From positions 1 to 64,000 of the forward strand of contig CAIMFH010000091.1 in assembly GCA_903840265.1 (NCBI GenBank): a DNA stretch of 64,000 nt, in the 5' to 3' direction. The notes below the pieces were generated by a model that saw only the letters and a list, made by a program, of their open reading frames with translations, did no database searches and was not told the DNA's origin. Shown here piece after piece: positions 16,220 to 25,577 of the stretch (positions within the stretch are counted from its first letter, which is position 1; each line of letters starts with the position of its first letter). The stretch comes from an uncultured Schlesneria sp. Lineage in GTDB: Bacteria > Planctomycetota > Planctomycetia > Planctomycetales > Planctomycetaceae. The position numbers were made by a program, and so were the translations under genes.

Positions 16220-16993
16220 TTAATTCGTCTTTACTGTCCGTTGACCGGTCATTTTGCAATAAGCCACAGCGAACATCAGGGACGTCAAGGGGAATGTCGC
16301 TAGGAGACCAACGCATAACATCAGCACACCCAGAATGTTAATTCCGATGGTGGCCAGGAGAAGCACCAAGAGAGCACCGAGATTGTCTTTAGCGGCTGCG
16401 CGAGCTCGACTGAGACATTCGATCCCTGGAGGATTTTCGTCAACCAAAGCGTAGACATAGGAATAGAACATCATGGCTAAAATGATGCCCGGAATAATGC
16501 AGGCGAGAGTGCCTAAACCGACCATGATCGAAAAGAGCAGCGTGGCCCCCAACATTCGCCAGAAATAGCGGCCACCGGTAAAGAGGTCGGAGATTTGCGC
16601 CTGGTCACCCCTGGCAACATTCAGCAGCAACCGCGCCTGACCCAGTTGCAGGAACGACTGTACGCAGAAACTCAACGGGATCCAGCAAAATCCGAGTATG
16701 ATGAGAATCGAGCCCGTGGTTTCGTCCCCCTGATTCGTCACCATCTGTCCGATGATATTGAAGACATTTTGCACTTGAGCAAAAATTTGCATCAGGAAGC
16801 CGCTCAACACCATTCCGCCGATGACGATGCCGAAGTCGACTTTGAAGATCTCCCAACTGGTTGAGATGACGTCACCGGCGTCAATCAACTGGTGACCGCG
16901 CTCACCATCTCCTTCATCGTCAAATTCAGGAGAGTCCAGGTCAGATTGAGGAGCCGCGAATGGATTGTCTTCGTCATCGTCGTGATCTGCCAT
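16220..16993 (-). CDS. Multi-pass membrane protein with acidic NPFAAP-type N-terminus
   Basis: 257 residues. The first 40 are very acidic and contain 'DNPFAAPQSD', a tag seen at the start of many planctomycete membrane proteins. Then come about six hydrophobic segments, beginning 'VDFGIVIGGMVLSGFLMQIF' and including 'LLFSIMVGLGTLACIIPGIILAMMFYSYVYAL'. The 'IPGIILAMMFYSYVYALVDE' pattern resembles the DUF975/YciC-like membrane superfamily, whose biochemical role is unknown. The acidic N-terminus is probably cytoplasmic. It is alone on its strand, with a possible terminator about 175 bp downstream. Confidence 0.78.
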   Translation of the reverse strand: MADHDDDEDNPFAAPQSDLDSPEFDDEGDGERGHQLIDAGDVISTSWEIFKVDFGIVIGGMVLSGFLMQIFAQVQNVFNIIGQMVTNQGDETTGSILIILGFCWIPLSFCVQSFLQLGQARLLLNVARGDQAQISDLFTGGRYFWRMLGATLLFSIMVGLGTLACIIPGIILAMMFYSYVYALVDENPPGIECLSRARAAAKDNLGALLVLLLATIGINILGVLMLCVGLLATFPLTSLMFAVAYCKMTGQRTVKTN

Positions 16994-17156
16994 GATACCC
17001 TCTTAGTATGGCAATTCGTGGTGGCAGCCTGCCCATCAAACTAGCCGGACATCGAATTGCAAGCCGCAAACGATATCGCGCTCTGTTGGTAGCCGCAATC
17101 AGGTGCCTGCGTGGTTCACCGTCGGCAGTCGGAGTCGTTGGCCTGGCTTTCAAACC

Positions 17157-17187
17157 CGCGCGGGGCGTTGCCCACGCGGTTAGACGA
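17157..17187 (+). repeat. GCGCGGGGCGTTGCCC-type repeat, copy 3
   Basis: CGCGCGGGGCGTTGCCCACG followed by CGGTTAGACG matches the unit at 1977-2007 almost exactly. It lies between the membrane protein and the beta-helix protein. Confidence 0.6.
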
Positions 17188-17200
17188 GCGGGCCGTTGCT

Positions 17201-18613
17201 TCACGGGGCCAAGGGTGTATTGGAAACACCCTGACTTCCCGCCGGCAGCAGATTGCTGCTGAAGTGCAGATTGCGAGGCGAGTTGTCGCGACCGGATTCG
17301 ATCCGCACGGCGTAGTGATACCGAGGCGAATCTTTGGGATCGTCGATGGATTCGGGATGTTCGTCGGCATCGGGGTTCGAGATGACATTGCCGGTCATTA
17401 GCACGTCGCGCAGAGGCGGGTCGGTCGGTTCCTGGCCGTTGTCAAAACGGAACACGGCGCGGCTGGCATCCTTCCACATCCAATACGAATCGCCATAGCC
17501 GAACTGCGAAATCACGTTATTGGCGATCAGCGATCCGCCATCAACATTGGCCGCGACGGCGGGCTTATCTCCTGCGGCGGGGATCGCCGGAGAGGCACCC
17601 GCGCCCGACATCAGTCCGATGGACCACAGAACATTGCGCGAGAACTGGTTGCCGATCACCATGACATTCCGCGAACCGTGCATCGCCTTCATGCCGATGA
17701 AGGCGTTGTTGACGATGTTGTTGGCAATAATGACGTGATCTGAATGAACATCGATCCCCTGTGCCGCATTCTCGATCTGGTTGCCCAGGATTCGAGTCAT
17801 GTCACTCGTGGTCGGGCCCGTGACGATCAGCCCCGATCCCTGATGCCAGTTATTGGTGTACTCGGCATCCCAGACTTCCTGCGAGATCAGCGATCCTTTC
17901 GTCGGGTTCTTCTTGGTGAACTTTCCCAGTTGATGCTGCGCCTTGATCTCGGGAGTCGGTCGCAGATTCTCTTCGATGATGCGATTACCCTGGATCAGCG
18001 TCCCGCGGCAGCGATCGCAGACGATCCCGGTTCCATCGATACAACGAAACGCATAGCCCAACAGGGCCACATTCTGAGTTCGATCGTCGATAGCGATCGT
18101 CATATAGTTGCGAACTTCGCAGTTCAGGATGCGTCCATCACGCACTTCTGACAGGCGGATGCTGCCTGATCGAGTTCGGTTGTCGATCACGCGGACTCGT
18201 TCCAGCGTCACGTCACGCGTGTCGGAAATCAGAATTCCTTCTTTGGTGGTATCCATCGCTCCGTCAGGACGCGAAAACGTTAGCCCCTCGATTCGGATGT
18301 TGCGAGCGTGCTCGATCTCCAGGATGTGCTTGGCGGGGTCGGTCATCAGGATCCGACCTGACCCGACCAGCGATGTCCCCTCGCCGGTGATGCGGATCGT
18401 CGTCTGTACGGAATGATCGCCGGCGGGAACCTGAATGGTCCGCCCCGGATTGGCGTCGATCGCCGACTGGATATTGGGGTAGTCTTTCGTGGAAACATCC
18501 GCCGCGCGAAGCAACGAGGCATCCCACGCTCCGCAGGCAATCCCCGCCACGACGACGATCCTGCAAATTGACACTCGGCTGATGTTCACAAAACGACTCG
18601 TGCAAAGACGCAT
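17201..18613 (-). CDS. Secreted right-handed beta-helix repeat protein
   Basis: A 470-residue exported protein. The ATG at 18613 follows a GAGAGG ribosome binding site and begins a signal peptide ending LLRAADV (about residue 38). 'NIQSAIDANPGRTIQVPAGDH' starts the pectate-lyase-like fold. Many short coils follow, of the type 'VLIRDNRI/VMTGNVIS/IIANNIVNN', spaced about 22-25 residues, which are beta-helix turns with Asn ladders. Such proteins are usually polysaccharide lyases, epimerases or surface adhesins. No catalytic triad is obvious, so the substrate cannot be called. No sugar-degradation neighbours are present. Confidence 0.85.
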   Translation of the reverse strand: MRLCTSRFVNISRVSICRIVVVAGIACGAWDASLLRAADVSTKDYPNIQSAIDANPGRTIQVPAGDHSVQTTIRITGEGTSLVGSGRILMTDPAKHILEIEHARNIRIEGLTFSRPDGAMDTTKEGILISDTRDVTLERVRVIDNRTRSGSIRLSEVRDGRILNCEVRNYMTIAIDDRTQNVALLGYAFRCIDGTGIVCDRCRGTLIQGNRIIEENLRPTPEIKAQHQLGKFTKKNPTKGSLISQEVWDAEYTNNWHQGSGLIVTGPTTSDMTRILGNQIENAAQGIDVHSDHVIIANNIVNNAFIGMKAMHGSRNVMVIGNQFSRNVLWSIGLMSGAGASPAIPAAGDKPAVAANVDGGSLIANNVISQFGYGDSYWMWKDASRAVFRFDNGQEPTDPPLRDVLMTGNVISNPDADEHPESIDDPKDSPRYHYAVRIESGRDNSPRNLHFSSNLLPAGSQGVSNTPLAP

Positions 18614-18863
18614 CGGGGCGGCCTCTCTGGTCAAAAACTGGCTAAAACGTTGGCCTTTACAGCATACTCATGCAGGACTTCTGTCAAAACCGACAGACTG
18701 GCGGATGATTGCATAAATGTCAGCAGATGCTATTTGTCAGAGGCCGATAGGACGATACCCTCAGATACAGATGATTGCACTCGGCGCGGTGAGCCGCCGT
18801 CAGACTTTGATCGCCGTCGCATCAGGTCCGGCATGCTTTTGGTCGCCCTAGGGGAGTTGTGCC

Positions 18864-19256
18864 ATGTCTCTGCTGAAGTCCTCTTTACTGGTGTTAGTGG
18901 CCGCTTCGCTGGTCGTTGTTTCAGGCATGTCAGCCGAGGCCCAAAACCGAACCACTCATCGTACGAATACAAATCAGGGGATGAGCGGCGGCAACTTGGG
19001 CACGTCGCCAACCCAAAGTTCGATCCAATCGGCTCAAAACCAGGCACGTTCGATTGCAGCCCGCCAGCATCAAATCTGGTTGGCTCACCGCCTGAAGAAG
19101 AATGCCGAGGAGCGAGCCGCCAAAGCCAACGGCACCGATAAGAAGTCGACTGCGAAGTCGACAGACTCGGCCAAGAGCACCTCTACCGAAACAACCACGA
19201 AGCCAACGTCCACGACGACATCCACAACGGCGACGACTAAGCCAACCAGCAAGTAG
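18864..19256 (+). CDS. Small secreted Thr/Lys/Ser-rich protein
   Basis: 130 residues. A signal peptide (1-26, ending SAEAQ) is followed by a polar Asn/Thr/Gln region. A short helical part, 'ARSIAARQHQIWLAHRLKKNAEERAAK' (about 55-82), precedes a low-complexity tail of Thr, Ser and Lys (about 90-130). No domain is recognised. The tail composition suggests an extended, possibly glycosylated or cell-wall-associated segment. A strong terminator follows at 19299-19340. Confidence 0.65.
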   Translation: MSLLKSSLLVLVAASLVVVSGMSAEAQNRTTHRTNTNQGMSGGNLGTSPTQSSIQSAQNQARSIAARQHQIWLAHRLKKNAEERAAKANGTDKKSTAKSTDSAKSTSTETTTKPTSTTTSTTATTKPTSK

Positions 19257-19298
19257 TTGGCTGGCAAGAACGCCGCAGCAGTAGCCTAAGACACATAG

Positions 19299-19340
19299 AA
19301 CCGGAGCAACGCAAAACCGCGGGCTCCGGTTTTTGTTTTT
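19299..19340 (+). terminator. Rho-independent terminator
   Basis: AACCGGAGC pairs with GCTCCGGTT across a loop of about 15 bases and is followed by TTTGTTTTTG. It ends the 18864-19256 gene. Confidence 0.88.
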
Positions 19341-19507
19341 GACGTGGCTCACTCATGAAATGTCGTGCGGGTGGCGTGCATCGCAAACTTGGCGTTCGGA
19401 TAACCAACTTAATGACGTTCGCAGCCGACAGTGACTCCTCTCCGCACTGCGCTTGAAGTATGTTAGCGGTCTGCTCGCCGAATCGACCTTTTGCGGGGAT
19501 GGGCTTC

Positions 19508-21394
19508 ATGAGGGGTGTTTGTGCTTGTTTGTCGTTGGTGCTGACTCTGGCTGCGGCGGCATCGGCGTTGGGGGCTCAGGCTCCTGAACTGGCGATCGAA
19601 ATTGATGCTCGCGAGTTACCTCGGCGATTGGTGCATACGACGATCGATATCCCCTGCAAGCCGGGGCCGCTGCGGTTGTGGTATCCCAAGTGGATCCCTG
19701 GCACGCATGGACCGAAGGGTCGAGTGGAAGATGTTGGCGGGCTGCGCATCGAAACCAAAGATGGCACCGTTATCCCTTGGAAGCGCGACGAGATCGAACT
19801 GTATTGCTTTGTGGTGCAGGTTCCCGATGGCGCGACGAGCATCCGGGTCAAGCTGGATACGATCTGCGAATCGTCCAGTGTCGAAGCGGCCGGGATCTTT
19901 ACCTACGGCAATGCTTCGATCGGAACGATTAATTGGAACACGTGCGTTCTGTATCCCGAAGGATCGGCCGCGGATGACCAGCCTGTTTCGGTCAAGCTGC
20001 GACTGCCCGCTGACTGGAAGTTTGCGACCGCTTTGAAATCGGGCGACGTGGCCGACGGCGTCATCCCGTTCCGTGCGGTATCGCTGAGTACGTTCATCGA
20101 CTGTCCGTTGATCGCGGGCCGACACTTGAAGACGTTTCGGCTAAATCCAAACAGCGCTGCGCCGGTGTTTTTGCATCTGACTTCGGAATCGGTCGAAGCA
20201 CTCAACCTGGATCCAAAAGTTGTCGAGATGTACTCGCGAATGGTGCGAGAGGCCGAAGCGTTGTTTGGCGTCGTTCATTATCCTGAGTATCACTTTCTCG
20301 TGGTTTGCAGCGATCACTTCGGCCGGTTCGGCGTCGAACATCTGACATCCAGCATGAACGGATTGGGCGAACGAAGTCTGGTCGATGACAAACTTCGTAA
20401 GGGCTGGGCGGCGATGCTGCTGCCGCACGAGTACGCTCATTCCTGGTGCGGCAAGTACCGGCGACCGGCAGCCATGATCACGCCGGACTATCACACGCCG
20501 ATGAAGACCAAACTGCTGTGGGTCTACGAGGGATTGGATACTTATTTGGGTGAAGTGCTGATGGTGCGGGCGGGCCTGGAGACACCTGAGGAATATCGCA
20601 CCTCGTTCACTCGCACGATTCGCAACATGTCGAACACGACGGGGCGTCAGTGGCGATCGCTGGAAGACACGGCCGTCGCCAGCCATTTGTCTCGCAGCCC
20701 GGGTAAGTCGTGGAATCAATTGCGTCGAACGCAGGACTATTACCCCGAAGGGATGCTGTTGTGGTACGAATGCGACACGATCATTCGCGAACGAACGGAC
20801 AATACGAAATCGCTGGATGACTTCTGTCGGCGTTTCTTCGCCAAGGTCAAAGACCGTGAGACTGTCGCCGGACATGAGTATGAAGATGTGGTCCGCGACT
20901 TGAAGGCGACAGCGGACTATGACTGGGACTCGTTCCTGCAGCGCCGAGTCACCCTGCCCCACGAATCGCTACCACTGGAACTGGTCGAGCGTCTGGGTTA
21001 TCGGCTGCGGTACACCGACAAGCCGCCCGCGCTGCCCCCTCCTCCGCCCGGTTCCGGCCCCGAACCCGACATCACCGCCACCGATTCGCTGGGGATCACG
21101 ATTGTCGCCGGTGCGATCACCGTTGTTGTCCCCGGCATGCCTGCGGACAAAAGCGGCCTGGCACCGGGAATGAAGGTGCTGGGCGTCAACGGCAAGAAGT
21201 TCAGCACCAGCCGCCTGCGCGATGCGCTGGCCGATAGCATCACTCGCAAGAATGTCGAATTCCTGCTTGAAGAAGGGGATGAGTTCCGGACGATTACGGT
21301 CCCCTACGCAGAAGGCCTGCGCTACCTGGAGATGATCCGGATCGAGGGCAAACCGGATGTGCTGGGTGAGATCGTGAAGTCGCGTACGAAGTGA
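19508..21394 (+). CDS. M61 family metallopeptidase with PDZ domain
   Basis: 628 residues from the ATG at 19508; an ATG nine bases earlier is also possible. A signal peptide (1-25, ending ALGAQ) leads to an N-terminal beta-domain. The catalytic part has the zinc motif HEYAH near residue 307 and 'YEGLDTYLGEVL' about 35 residues on, giving the third zinc ligand Glu as in M61 glycyl aminopeptidases. A Pro-rich linker is followed by a PDZ domain, 'GMPADKSGLAPGMKVLGVNGKKF' (about 545-570). Members clip N-terminal Gly/Ala or act as periplasmic peptidases. Periplasmic location is expected. Confidence 0.93.
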   Translation: MRGVCACLSLVLTLAAAASALGAQAPELAIEIDARELPRRLVHTTIDIPCKPGPLRLWYPKWIPGTHGPKGRVEDVGGLRIETKDGTVIPWKRDEIELYCFVVQVPDGATSIRVKLDTICESSSVEAAGIFTYGNASIGTINWNTCVLYPEGSAADDQPVSVKLRLPADWKFATALKSGDVADGVIPFRAVSLSTFIDCPLIAGRHLKTFRLNPNSAAPVFLHLTSESVEALNLDPKVVEMYSRMVREAEALFGVVHYPEYHFLVVCSDHFGRFGVEHLTSSMNGLGERSLVDDKLRKGWAAMLLPHEYAHSWCGKYRRPAAMITPDYHTPMKTKLLWVYEGLDTYLGEVLMVRAGLETPEEYRTSFTRTIRNMSNTTGRQWRSLEDTAVASHLSRSPGKSWNQLRRTQDYYPEGMLLWYECDTIIRERTDNTKSLDDFCRRFFAKVKDRETVAGHEYEDVVRDLKATADYDWDSFLQRRVTLPHESLPLELVERLGYRLRYTDKPPALPPPPPGSGPEPDITATDSLGITIVAGAITVVVPGMPADKSGLAPGMKVLGVNGKKFSTSRLRDALADSITRKNVEFLLEEGDEFRTITVPYAEGLRYLEMIRIEGKPDVLGEIVKSRTK

Positions 21395-21675
21395 CGCCGA
21401 TTGATGGATGCGCGAACGACCCAGTTGGAGGCGACAATGCGAAATGCGGCTCACAGAGCTTGAGAACTCTGGAAATAGCCTCGATTTGCCAGCCGGTGCA
21501 TTGGCGGATAGACTCTCACGCGGCTATCCGACCAGATTCGGCTTCACAGAATGCGAGAAACTGCTGTCGGTGAAAGGACTTCTCATTCGTCGAAGGTAAG
21601 TCCCTGGAGCCAGTGTGCGGATGCAGAGCGCGTCCTTCAACAGTCAAATTGTCATTCAGCAGCAGGCAACTCACC

Positions 21676-22986
21676 ATGTCGTTCTTCCCTGAGATTTCCA
21701 AGATTCAGTATGAGGGTCCGAAGAGCAAGAACCCGTTGGCGTTCAAGCACTACAACCCTGATGAGATCGTCGAAAATCAGAAGCTGAAGGAATTGATGCG
21801 GTTTACGGTCTGCTACTGGCACACCTTCCGGGGGACCGGCAGCGATCCGTTCGGGTCAGGAACGCTGCAACGACCTTGGGATGATGGATCGAACTCGGTT
21901 GAGAACGCCGTGAAGCGAGTCGATGTTGCCTTCGAATTCATCGAGAAGCTCGGTTGCCCGTTCTATGCGTTCCACGATCGCGATGTGGCTCCTGAAGGCG
22001 ACACGCTCGCTCAGTCGAACAAGAATCTGGATGCCGTCGCCAAGGCCTTGAAGGCGGCTCAAGAGCGGACCGGGATCAAGCTGCTGTGGGGCACGGCCAA
22101 CATGTTTTCGAACCCGCGCTTCATGCACGGGGCCGCGACAACCTGTAACGCCGACGTGTTCGCTTTCGCGGCTGCTCAAGTGAAGAAGGCGCTGGAAGTC
22201 ACGCTCGAACTGGGTGGCGAAAACTACGTCTTCTGGGGTGGCCGCGAAGGCTATCACAACCTCTTCAACACTGACATGAAACGCGAACTGGATCACCTGG
22301 CCAAGTTCATGCATATGGCGGTCGACTACGCCAAGAAGATCGGATTTAAGGGTCAGTTCTTGTTCGAACCCAAGCCAAAAGAACCGACCAAGCATCAATA
22401 CGATTTCGACGCCGCAGCCTGCTTGAACTTCTGCCGAGCAAACGGTCTGATGGACCACGTCAAGCTGAACATCGAAACCAACCACGCCACGCTGGCTGGT
22501 CACACCATGATGCACGAACTGGAATACGCTCGCATACAGGGGGCTCTCGGTAGTATCGATGCCAACACGGGCGACCTGATGCTGGGCTGGGACACCGATC
22601 AGTTCCCAACCGATATCTATCTGACCACGCAGTGCATGCTGGTCATCCTCGAACAAGGCGGCCTGACTCCGGGTGGTGTGAACTTCGACGCCAAGGTCCG
22701 TCGCGAAAGCTTCGAGCCGGTCGATCTGTTCCACGCTCATATCGGTGCGATGGATGCGTTTGCTCGCGGAGCCAAGATTGCCGCCGCGATCCGCAAGGAT
22801 GGCGTGCTGAAAGACTTCGTCAAGAACCGTTACCGCAGCTTCGATAGCGGCGTTGGGGCTGAGATCGAAAAGGGGACGGCTAACTTCGAGAGCCTCGAAA
22901 AGTACGTCTTGGGCAAGCCACAACTCGCCCCGAACGAGTCAGGCCGACAAGAGTACCTCGAGAATCTGATCAATCAGTACCTGTAA
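21676..22986 (+). CDS. xylA: Xylose isomerase
   Basis: A 436-residue enzyme interconverting D-xylose and D-xylulose in the cytoplasm. The start at 21676, '[15 protein letters not shown]', matches the usual N-terminus of the long (group II) xylose isomerases. Active-site marks are '[13 protein letters not shown]' (about residue 97; the catalytic His and Asp), '[26 protein letters not shown]' (metal ligand Glu, and Lys), '[12 protein letters not shown]' and 'GSIDANTGD'. The 'FDAKVRRES' motif completes the second metal site. Full length. No xylulokinase or transporter is adjacent, so it stands outside a xylose operon. A good terminator follows. Confidence 0.97.
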   Translation: MSFFPEISKIQYEGPKSKNPLAFKHYNPDEIVENQKLKELMRFTVCYWHTFRGTGSDPFGSGTLQRPWDDGSNSVENAVKRVDVAFEFIEKLGCPFYAFHDRDVAPEGDTLAQSNKNLDAVAKALKAAQERTGIKLLWGTANMFSNPRFMHGAATTCNADVFAFAAAQVKKALEVTLELGGENYVFWGGREGYHNLFNTDMKRELDHLAKFMHMAVDYAKKIGFKGQFLFEPKPKEPTKHQYDFDAAACLNFCRANGLMDHVKLNIETNHATLAGHTMMHELEYARIQGALGSIDANTGDLMLGWDTDQFPTDIYLTTQCMLVILEQGGLTPGGVNFDAKVRRESFEPVDLFHAHIGAMDAFARGAKIAAAIRKDGVLKDFVKNRYRSFDSGVGAEIEKGTANFESLEKYVLGKPQLAPNESGRQEYLENLINQYL

Positions 22987-23015
22987 GCTTGATCGCACCG
23001 AGTTGATGTTCAAAA

Positions 23016-23048
23016 GAAAAGGCGGGATGTTCCCGCCTTTTCTGTTTT
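23016..23048 (+). terminator. Rho-independent terminator after xylA
   Basis: GAAAAGGCGGGA pairs with TCCCGCCTTTTC around TGT, followed by TGTTTTG. The A/T tracts on both sides would allow it to work in either direction. Confidence 0.9.
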
Positions 23049-23065
23049 GCTTTCGTCGCTTCTTT

Positions 23066-23094
23066 CGTCATTCCCGCGCAGGCGGGACTCCAGT
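23066..23094. repeat. REP-like GCGGGAAT element, partial
   Basis: CGTCATTCCCGCGCAGGCGGGACTCCAG (core CCCGCGCAGGCGGG) resembles the dispersed REP-type element seen in many Gram-negative genomes. A second version is at 23876-23906, so the two bracket the SUKH gene. Confidence 0.6.
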
Positions 23095-23275
23095 CTTCTA
23101 CAGCGAATCACCATCAGCCATTCTCGCAGAAGCGAGATCGCTCAGCTTGAGCATCGACGCCGTTTTGTTGTCGGGCTTTGCAGGTCTAATCTGGAGTGGT
23201 ATTTCGTTGTGACGCTTCGCTATCCTCAGACCCAATAAATCATTGGGCAAATCCCGCTGCAGAAAGCAAACGGCG

Positions 23276-23848
23276 ATGACACTCAGCAAATTGCATCTCA
23301 TTATGCCGCCGCCAACCGAACCCGTGTTTCCGGGTACAGAAAACGATTGGATCGTTTTTCAGAATCGAATTGGTCTCACGTTTCCCGTCGAGTATTTTGC
23401 TGTCGTCAACACGTATGGTTCGGGGCACTTTCTCGATGGAGAGGTAAAGATCGCCAATCCGTTTGATCCTGACTATGACCGCTGGGTAGAACTCGAACTT
23501 CGAACGCTACGAGATCGGCAATCGAACTTTCCCTTCCCGATTTTCCCTGAGTCGGGCGGACTCTATCCATTTGGACTCGATGGCAATGGGAATTCGTTTG
23601 TTTGGAAGACAGATGGTCCCGCAAATACGTGGCCAATCGTATGTTTGAACGGCGAGGATCATTGGGAAGCCGTCAAGTACACGCTTAGCGATTTCCTCGT
23701 GCGTATGGCTTCAAACTCGGTTGAGGTTGATCGGCGAAAATTCTGGGGCCTATTCAGCGGTGAAGTGAGATTCGAACCTCGGAAACTGCCTAACCGTAAA
23801 GGGAAGTCAAAAAAGTGGTACTTCCGCAACATTCAAGAAGTCCATTAG
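23276..23848 (+). CDS. SMI1/KNR4 (SUKH) domain protein
   Basis: 190 residues from the ATG at 23276; the exact start is uncertain. The SUKH fold is visible: 'DWIVFQNRIGLTFPVEYFAVVNTYGSGHF' (about 30-58), 'PFDPDYDRWVE', then 'FPESGGLYPFGLDGNGNSFVWKTDG' (about 90-115) and 'WPIVCLN'. SUKH proteins often neutralise nuclease toxins of contact-dependent or polymorphic systems. No toxin gene is next door, so it may be an orphan immunity gene or have another role. It sits between two REP-like elements, consistent with a movable accessory gene. The last 20 residues are basic. Confidence 0.82.
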   Translation: MTLSKLHLIMPPPTEPVFPGTENDWIVFQNRIGLTFPVEYFAVVNTYGSGHFLDGEVKIANPFDPDYDRWVELELRTLRDRQSNFPFPIFPESGGLYPFGLDGNGNSFVWKTDGPANTWPIVCLNGEDHWEAVKYTLSDFLVRMASNSVEVDRRKFWGLFSGEVRFEPRKLPNRKGKSKKWYFRNIQEVH

Positions 23849-23875
23849 CGCGCTCACAAGACCGTCCTGTAACTC

Positions 23876-23906
23876 GCTGGATTCCCGCATGCGCGGGAAT
23901 GACGGA
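23876..23906. repeat. REP-like palindrome
   Basis: ATTCCCGCATGCGCGGGAAT is a near-perfect inverted repeat, followed by GACGGAGGG. It lies between the SUKH gene and the convergent ceramidase-like gene and is related to the element at 23066-23094. Confidence 0.65.
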
Positions 23907-23909
23907 GGG

Positions 23910-25367
23910 TTATTTCGTGCTGGCGGCTTCTCGCAGCAGGCTGACGGCGGTTTCGACCAACAGTTCGCCCGAACCTGGCATCGTGGCGGCGTTGGTCACT
24001 TCGTAGCTTCCGCCGGCAAAGGCGGCTCGGTTGGGGATGTAGATCGTTTCGACACAGTTGGTCAGTTCGACGACCATTGTCGTGCGAAAGGGCGAGGCCT
24101 GCTTGATCGCCAGACCAAGTTCGACGAACACTTCACCGGGCAGGTAGACAATCGCCACGTCGCGACCGAAGGCGATCACCGTCACGTCTACAGGAATCGA
24201 GTCGCCGATCCCCGCCAGCGATTTACTGAGCCCCCAGGAAATGTGTTCGTCCGCATTTGCGAACGGTTCGCGATGTCGGAAGTGATCGAGCATCAGCTTC
24301 TTGTAGGCCATGACATGTTCGAGGAATTCCACTTTCTCTTTACGACGCGCGGCGGCGAGGATCTCGATCGACTTCGCGACCTCTTCCTTCGTGGCATCCT
24401 GTAGTGGCAACTGAACGACGCGTGATTTGACGATGATGTCAGTCGCATCCACCTTCTGCAGCTTGTCGAGTTGCTCCTGCACCGACAGCCCGATCGAACC
24501 CCCGATGACGTCGGCCTTGTTACGTTCGGGACTGCGGGGATTGACGTGGTTGATGTCGCCGCAGCATCCGGTGCCGAAGATCGAGATCACGTCGTTGCCG
24601 GGTGTCTTGCGAAGCGAATACTCGATGAAGCTGGGGTAGTCGGCACTCCACTTGGTGCCGCTCACGGTATCCAGATGCAGTGCGAAGTTGCTGAGGATGC
24701 CACGCGGCTTTCCGTCCATGGAACGAGCCATGATCAAACCAATTTCGGGATCGATCGGGCCGGCCGCTCGCACGACATCGGGGTTCTGCCAGTTCATCCA
24801 GGTCTTCACGCTGCCGTCGCGCATGACGAAACGGCGATTGAACGAGACGGGAGTCTGCTGAGTCGCGGAGCCCGCTTCCAGCAGCATTGGTTCAGCCTTG
24901 GCAAACGCCTCGCTGATCGCACTGATGGGACCAGCAATCAGCTTTTCGATGTATGCAGTGCGCAGCGGATCTTGCGGAGCCTTGTCGAGAAACTTGACTA
25001 GCTCTTTCCCGTAGTCGGGAGCGGTGTGCGAATGCGTCGCCGAGACGACAATATTCGCGGCGGGAATGCCCGTCTTCTCGGAAGCGCGGGCTCGAATGGC
25101 CTTACTTAGATCCGTCGAGATGCCGATCAGATCGCAGGCGACCCAGGCGGCTTGCTCCTTGGCACCGCGGAAGACAATCGCCTTGGCCTTCAAGGGGTCG
25201 ATGGTTCCTTCGGCCAGCCGTTCGTGATAGTACCCCGCCATGGGGAATCCGATCGGAGGCGTGATGTCCGTTTCAGCGATTCCGATTTTCAGCGGTTCGT
25301 CGACGGCGAGAGCAGTGCGAGTGACAAATAGGAAGGTGAAGACGGCAATGTGCCAATTCGTTCGCAT
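23910..25367 (-). CDS. Neutral/alkaline ceramidase-like secreted hydrolase
   Basis: 485 residues. The ATG at 25367 begins a signal peptide, 'MRTNWHIAVFTFLFVTRTALA'. The mature start 'LKIGIAETDITPPIGFPMAGYY' is the hallmark of the neutral/alkaline non-lysosomal ceramidase N-terminal domain. Other conserved pieces are 'NIVVSATHSHTAPD' (about 110-125), with zinc-ligand histidines, and 'FGTGCCGDINHVNP' (about 260-275), matching the Gly-Asn/Asp loop. At 485 residues it is shorter than true ceramidases and lacks their C-terminal Ig-like domain. Many planctomycete members of this type exist; the real substrate may be a different amide or ester. Confidence 0.85.
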   Translation of the reverse strand: MRTNWHIAVFTFLFVTRTALAVDEPLKIGIAETDITPPIGFPMAGYYHERLAEGTIDPLKAKAIVFRGAKEQAAWVACDLIGISTDLSKAIRARASEKTGIPAANIVVSATHSHTAPDYGKELVKFLDKAPQDPLRTAYIEKLIAGPISAISEAFAKAEPMLLEAGSATQQTPVSFNRRFVMRDGSVKTWMNWQNPDVVRAAGPIDPEIGLIMARSMDGKPRGILSNFALHLDTVSGTKWSADYPSFIEYSLRKTPGNDVISIFGTGCCGDINHVNPRSPERNKADVIGGSIGLSVQEQLDKLQKVDATDIIVKSRVVQLPLQDATKEEVAKSIEILAAARRKEKVEFLEHVMAYKKLMLDHFRHREPFANADEHISWGLSKSLAGIGDSIPVDVTVIAFGRDVAIVYLPGEVFVELGLAIKQASPFRTTMVVELTNCVETIYIPNRAAFAGGSYEVTNAATMPGSGELLVETAVSLLREAASTK

Positions 25368-25499
25368 GGAGCTCGATCCCAAATAGAACTTGTCGTTGTG
25401 GTTGGACATTTCACTCGCCACGACAACTCGTCACACGATTTCCGCTGATCAACTTGCCGAGTTGGCGTCTGTCGCCGATATTCGGTGCTGCAGAGTGGA

Positions 25500-25523
25500 C
25501 GGCACACGGAGTGTGCCTACTAC
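25500..25523. repeat. CACACGGAGTGTG palindromic repeat, copy 2
   Basis: CGGCACACGGAGTGTGCCTA followed by CTAC is identical to the element at 2201-2224. Here it lies upstream of the phosphodiesterase-like gene. Confidence 0.6.
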
Positions 25524-25577
25524 TCTGCGCTGACTACTTTACTCGATTCACCTTCGACGTGGGAAACGACCCCGTTT

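Noticed and set aside
21408-21599. 63-codon frame upstream of xylA
   Set aside because: Composition and lack of ribosome binding site do not support a gene; kept as spacer.
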